From the NCBI GenBank assembly GCA_938004815.1, contig CALKVR010001251.1, positions 1-9,883 of the forward strand: a stretch of 9,883 bases of DNA. Direction: 5' to 3'. A program made the translations under genes and the position numbers. Positions 7,646 through 9,883 of the stretch are shown piece by piece; positions within the stretch are counted from its first letter, which is position 1, and each line of letters opens with the position of its first letter. A model generated the notes under the pieces. The model saw only the letters and a program-made list of their open reading frames with translations, searched no databases and was not told where the DNA came from. The stretch comes from an uncultured Polyangiaceae bacterium (GTDB taxonomy: Bacteria; Myxococcota_A; Polyangia; Polyangiales; Polyangiaceae).

Positions 7646-8649
7646 CTGCCGAAGAACCTCGCGAACGCGTCGCGTGCGGCCCCGAGATCGCCGCCGAAGA
7701 CGAGGTCGGCCTCCTGGTAGGGGCTGATCGCGCAGCCGTCACCCGACGGGGGGCGACCCAGCGAGCGAAACGCGGCCGCGAAGCCCATCGTTCGGCCGTT
7801 GGGCCATGAACGCGCGCGCGACGTCAGGTGGCACGGGACGAGCGTGCCGTCGGGCATCACGGTGGCGAAATAGCGCCCTGCGTTGCAGCGCTCGCATCGA
7901 CCGAAATGGGGCGCGCGCCCGAGGCGCTCGATGTAGGCGGACGACGCGCCGACCGGCAGGCCTCGTCGCTTCGACGACGCGAGCCGCTCGGCCACGTCGG
8001 CGAGGACGCGGGCGCCGAGCTCGGGCTGCAGGCCGCGGTCTCGTTCGAAGCACTCGAGGTAGGCGGGCTGAAAGTACGCGAAGCTGCCGAGCCGGCGCGA
8101 AACGTCCAGCACCTCGTCGACGACATGCAGGTTGTCGCGCGTCAGGACGGTGATGGTCGCCGTCTTGAGCCCTGCGGCGCGAGCTCTCTCGAGGACGCGG
8201 ACGACGCGCTTGTAGGAGCCGGGCTGGCGGCGCGCGAGATCGTGCTCGCGTTCGGGGCCGTCGAGCGAGACGACGAGCACGTCCAGCACCCGCGCGAGGT
8301 CGTCGAGGTGGCGCTCGGCGAGCCAGGCGTTGGTGTTGAGCGAGGTCACGAGGCGTCGCCGCTTGGCGTGCGCGATGATCGACACCGCGTCTCGGCGCAG
8401 GAGTGCCTCGCCGCCGCTGAAGCTGGCGCGAGCGAGGCCGGCCTCGCACAGCTCGTCGATGGCGCTCGTGTACTCGCCCGTGCTCATCTCTTCGCCGGCA
8501 GCCGAGGGGACGTCGCAGTACGAGCACGCGAAATTGCACCGGTGGGTCAGGATGAACGTGATCGAGTACGGCAGGGGCCGGCCCTGCGCGCGGTGCGCGA
8601 GCAGCCGCAGCGTCCGTTTTCCGAGGAGCGTGGTCAGGGCCTCGCTCAT
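7642..8649 (-). CDS. Radical SAM protein with SPASM-like C-terminal cysteines
   Basis: The product is 335 residues from the ATG at 8649, which overlaps the UbiA stop as ATGA. An upstream in-frame start would lie inside the UbiA gene and is not used. Cys38, Cys42 and Cys45 (CNFACSYC) bind the radical SAM cluster. The SAM-contacting motif is GGEA at 79-82, instead of GGEP. Cys252 and Cys255 (CERCNAG), Cys273 (DGTLVPC) and Cys306 follow the pattern of a SPASM-type auxiliary cluster. It is more like PqqE/MoaA-type SPASM proteins than the HxsC-like enzymes on the left. It could modify the HxS peptide, or it could serve a prenyl-lipid or glycolipid pathway with its operon partners. The sequence does not decide. 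Confidence 0.87.
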   Translation of the reverse strand: MSEALTTLLGKRTLRLLAHRAQGRPLPYSITFILTHRCNFACSYCDVPSAAGEEMSTGEYTSAIDELCEAGLARASFSGGEALLRRDAVSIIAHAKRRRLVTSLNTNAWLAERHLDDLARVLDVLVVSLDGPEREHDLARRQPGSYKRVVRVLERARAAGLKTATITVLTRDNLHVVDEVLDVSRRLGSFAYFQPAYLECFERDRGLQPELGARVLADVAERLASSKRRGLPVGASSAYIERLGRAPHFGRCERCNAGRYFATVMPDGTLVPCHLTSRARSWPNGRTMGFAAAFRSLGRPPSGDGCAISPYQEADLVFGGDLGAARDAFARFFGR

Positions 8650-9461
8650 GTCACCACCCAGGCCGACAGCACATAGGCGATGGCGCCCGCGAGCGCCGCG
8701 AGGTGCCGGTGGCGGCGGCGGCGCGGGGCGCCTGCCAGCACCGTGGATGTCGCGAGCACGATCCCGGCAGCGCACGCAGCGAGAACGGCGCCGTCAGCTA
8801 CCCGGGTGAGGACGAGGGCCGTGACCGCGCCGGTCGCTCCGACGGCGATGCGGGTCCCGCGGTCGCCGAGCACGGCCGCGGTGGTGACGACGCGGGCGGC
8901 GAGGTCTTCTTCCAGGTCCTCGCGCTCGTGGAGGAGCTGGTTCTGGATCAAGAGGCCGGTGAAGAGCACCGGGAGAGCGGGCGCGATCGGCGCTGCGGCC
9001 GGCCCCAACCAAAACAAAGGGGTGAAGATCCCGGCGTTGAGCGCGGTGCCGACGAAGGGCACCGACTTGAGGCGGGGCGGGGCGCTGTAAGCGAAGGAGA
9101 CGGCCAGGACGACGAGGGCCGCGGGCAACGCCGGCGTGCCGCTCCGGGCGATGGCGATCACGGCCGCCGCGGCCGCACACCCCGCCACGAGCGCGCGCAC
9201 CGATGGCGGGGCACGTTTTCGCCCGGCGAGCGGGTTCTTGGCCGCCGACCGATCGAGAGAGGCGTCGGTGACTCCGTTCAGGCCGTACGCGAAAGCCAGC
9301 AGCGCGGCCGCGTGTGCCACCCCGAGGGCGGCCTCACGCGCGGTGGCGAGCGAGAGCGTGGCCGCGTCGAGGCCCCCCAGGGGAAGCAGCGCGAAGTACC
9401 ACCAGGCCCCCGGCCGAAGGCAAGCCAGGGCGCTGATCTTCTCGGCGGGCGGGGGGGCCAA
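8646..9461 (-). CDS. UbiA-family prenyltransferase
   Basis: The product is 271 residues with about eight hydrophobic segments and sits in the inner membrane. The first Asp motif is N62xxxD66xxxD70 (NGVTDASLD), followed by KNPLAGR and by FAYSAPPRLK near residue 128. The second acidic motif is EREDLEED at 179-186. These are the landmarks of UbiA enzymes, which bind a prenyl diphosphate with Mg2+ and transfer the prenyl group to an aromatic or other acceptor. The first motif has Gly where NDxxD is usual. I chose a TTG start at 9461: it gives a normal N-terminus of about 18 residues before the first membrane helix and lies 6 bases after a TAnnnT box. Extending further would run antisense through the repeat peptide. 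The acceptor is unknown. It heads the minus-strand operon, whose next gene overlaps it by 4 bases. Confidence 0.85.
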   Translation of the reverse strand: MAPPPAEKISALACLRPGAWWYFALLPLGGLDAATLSLATAREAALGVAHAAALLAFAYGLNGVTDASLDRSAAKNPLAGRKRAPPSVRALVAGCAAAAAVIAIARSGTPALPAALVVLAVSFAYSAPPRLKSVPFVGTALNAGIFTPLFWLGPAAAPIAPALPVLFTGLLIQNQLLHEREDLEEDLAARVVTTAAVLGDRGTRIAVGATGAVTALVLTRVADGAVLAACAAGIVLATSTVLAGAPRRRRHRHLAALAGAIAYVLSAWVVT

Positions 9462-9530
9462 GGCCCGATGGTACCCCCGTTTCGGGCCCGGGCTTTCGCA
9501 CTGAATCGACTCGAGGTAGGCTTGAGGGCG
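9462..9530. promoter_or_regulatory. Divergent promoter region, UbiA operon and HxS peptide
   Basis: These 69 bases separate the UbiA TTG from the peptide ATG. On the minus strand TACCAT (9473-9468) lies 6 bases before the TTG. On the plus strand TAGGCT (9517-9522) lies 8 bases before the ATG, with a weak TTTCGC (9494-9499) 17 bases further up. Both fit the leaderless TAnnnT layout seen elsewhere in the window. A GAGG at 9513-9516 could serve the peptide only if its transcript started further upstream. Two overlapping 8-base palindromes, CGGGCCCG (9483-9490) and GCCCGGGC (9486-9493), sit near the middle and might be an operator, but GC-rich palindromes are common here. Confidence 0.4.
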
Positions 9531-9788
9531 ATGTCGAGTTCTTCTTCGAAGCTTCCTTCTTTGGGGAAGAGGCCGGGGGCCATGTTGAGCTCGGTCGAAC
9601 GCGAGATGAGCGACAAGGCGTTGCGCGATGCAGACGAGGCGCCGCCGATGGCGCCGGGCGACGGCGGCGTGATCCCTGCGCAGCATTGCTCGCACGGGTC
9701 TCACGGCTCGCACGGGTCTCACGGCTCGCACGGGTCGCATGGGTCGCACGGCTCGCATGGGTCGCACGGCTCGCACGGCAGCTGGTAG
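9531..9788 (+). CDS. His-Xaa-Ser repeat RiPP precursor, HxsA-like
   Basis: The product is 85 residues. Residues 1-51 look like a leader: a Ser-rich start, a charged stretch likely to be helical (about 19-37, with EREMSDKALRDADE), a Pro-rich bend, and Gly45-Gly46, which might mark a cleavage point. Residues 52-84 are eleven uninterrupted H-x-S units, His-Cys-Ser once and then His-Gly-Ser ten times, ending in Trp85. Such repeats define the substrates of HxsB maturases, and hxsB lies 3.6 kb away. The peptide is much shorter and simpler than a globular protein, and there is no secretion signal. The single Cys53 might be a further modification or attachment site. Expected processing (inference) is radical crosslinking within H-x-S units, hydroxylation, then leader removal by a protease not seen here. 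Start choice: ATG 9531, with later in-frame ATGs (M18, M26) less likely. Confidence 0.82.
   Translation: MSSSSSKLPSLGKRPGAMLSSVEREMSDKALRDADEAPPMAPGDGGVIPAQHCSHGSHGSHGSHGSHGSHGSHGSHGSHGSHGSW
9690..9779 (+). repeat. Ten tandem 9-base units encoding Ser-His-Gly
   Basis: Ten direct 9-base units of the form TCN CAY GGN run without interruption. The first four units are two exact copies of an 18-base block made of TCGCACGGG then TCTCACGGC, and the later units continue an alternating GGG/GGC or CAC/CAT pattern. The series looks like growth by duplication of one or two units. It lies within the peptide gene and is not a CRISPR array, because there are no spacers. Confidence 0.95.
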
Positions 9789-9883
9789 CGTCCGGCTCGC
9801 GCGCGTGATCGCGCTGGCGTCGGTGCTGGGCTGCTCGTCATCCGGGCTCGAAGTCGCCGAAATCGTGCCTGCCCCCCGCGCCG
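9757..9883 (+). CDS. Putative lipoprotein, N-terminal part only
   Basis: The frame is open to the right edge. From ATG 9757 it encodes an Arg-bearing n-region (R3, R6, R13, R16), a hydrophobic core (VIALASV) and a lipobox VLGC with Cys26, followed by SSSG. This is a typical lipoprotein signal peptide, implying lipid anchoring to the cell envelope. The only other in-frame start between there and the core is GTG 9805, which would leave only nine residues before the Cys and no positive charge. The gene therefore seems to begin within the HxS repeat of the preceding gene, overlapping it by 32 bases in another frame; ATG 9739 is a further option. No Shine-Dalgarno site is seen. The mature protein's function cannot be judged from the 17 residues visible, counting from the lipobox Cys. 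Confidence 0.5.
   Translation, partial: MGRTARTAAGSVRLARVIALASVLGCSSSGLEVAEIVPAPRA

Noticed and set aside
8650..8775. Upstream extension of the minus-strand radical SAM gene
   Set aside because: It would lie within the UbiA coding region and adds a Pro/Arg-rich stretch with no family match; the ATGA overlap supports the start at 8649.
9462..9776. In-frame N-terminal extension of the UbiA gene encoding an Arg/Met/Val repeat
   Set aside because: It is the antisense reading of the HGS repeat and peptide gene; a UbiA protein does not need it, and the TTG at 9461 gives a normal N-terminus.
9690..9779. Short direct repeats resembling a CRISPR array
   Set aside because: The units are 9 bases, contiguous, without spacers, and keep a protein frame.

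Overview
The window is very GC-rich DNA (about 70 % by eye, with strong G/C third-position bias). It is packed with tightly coupled genes and resembles a myxobacterial or other large deltaproteobacterial-type genome; that placement is inferred from composition and gene families only. There is no rRNA, tRNA, CRISPR array or insertion sequence, and no gene-free stretch longer than about 70 bases.

Central theme: a His-Xaa-Ser (Hxs) type RiPP maturation locus, enlarged beyond the usual set. On the left, two related radical SAM genes diverge from a 66-base shared promoter region. One (minus strand, 1-579) runs off the window. The other (plus strand, from 646) heads a compact operon: radical SAM (646-1524), an alpha-ketoglutarate HExxH-type peptide beta-hydroxylase homologue (1521-2681), a second radical SAM protein with a C-terminal cysteine cluster (2685-3794), two small HxsD-like proteins (3806-4222 and 4219-4455), and the radical SAM/SPASM maturase HxsB (4452-5951). 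Most junctions are 4-base start/stop overlaps.

Facing this operon is a three-gene minus-strand operon: a UbiA-type prenyltransferase (9461-8646), a radical SAM/SPASM-like enzyme (8649-7642), and a polytopic membrane protein with a C-terminal soluble domain (7645-5978). All three are joined by ATGA overlaps. Whether they belong to the peptide pathway is not clear.

Divergent from the prenyltransferase lies the probable substrate, an 85-residue peptide (9531-9788). It ends in eleven contiguous His-Xaa-Ser units, His-Cys-Ser followed by ten His-Gly-Ser, plus a C-terminal Trp. A lipoprotein gene that runs off the right edge appears to begin inside this repeat, in another frame.

Working model (inference): the HxsD-like proteins help present the precursor, HxsB installs crosslinks or other radical modifications in the HxS repeats, the HExxH enzyme hydroxylates side chains, and the accessory radical SAM enzymes add further changes. 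Five radical SAM genes, a hydroxylase and an HxS-repeat substrate within 9.9 kb make this a strong candidate for an undescribed, heavily modified RiPP. Five presumed unit-leading starts each have a TAnnnT element 6-8 bases upstream, suggesting leaderless transcripts.
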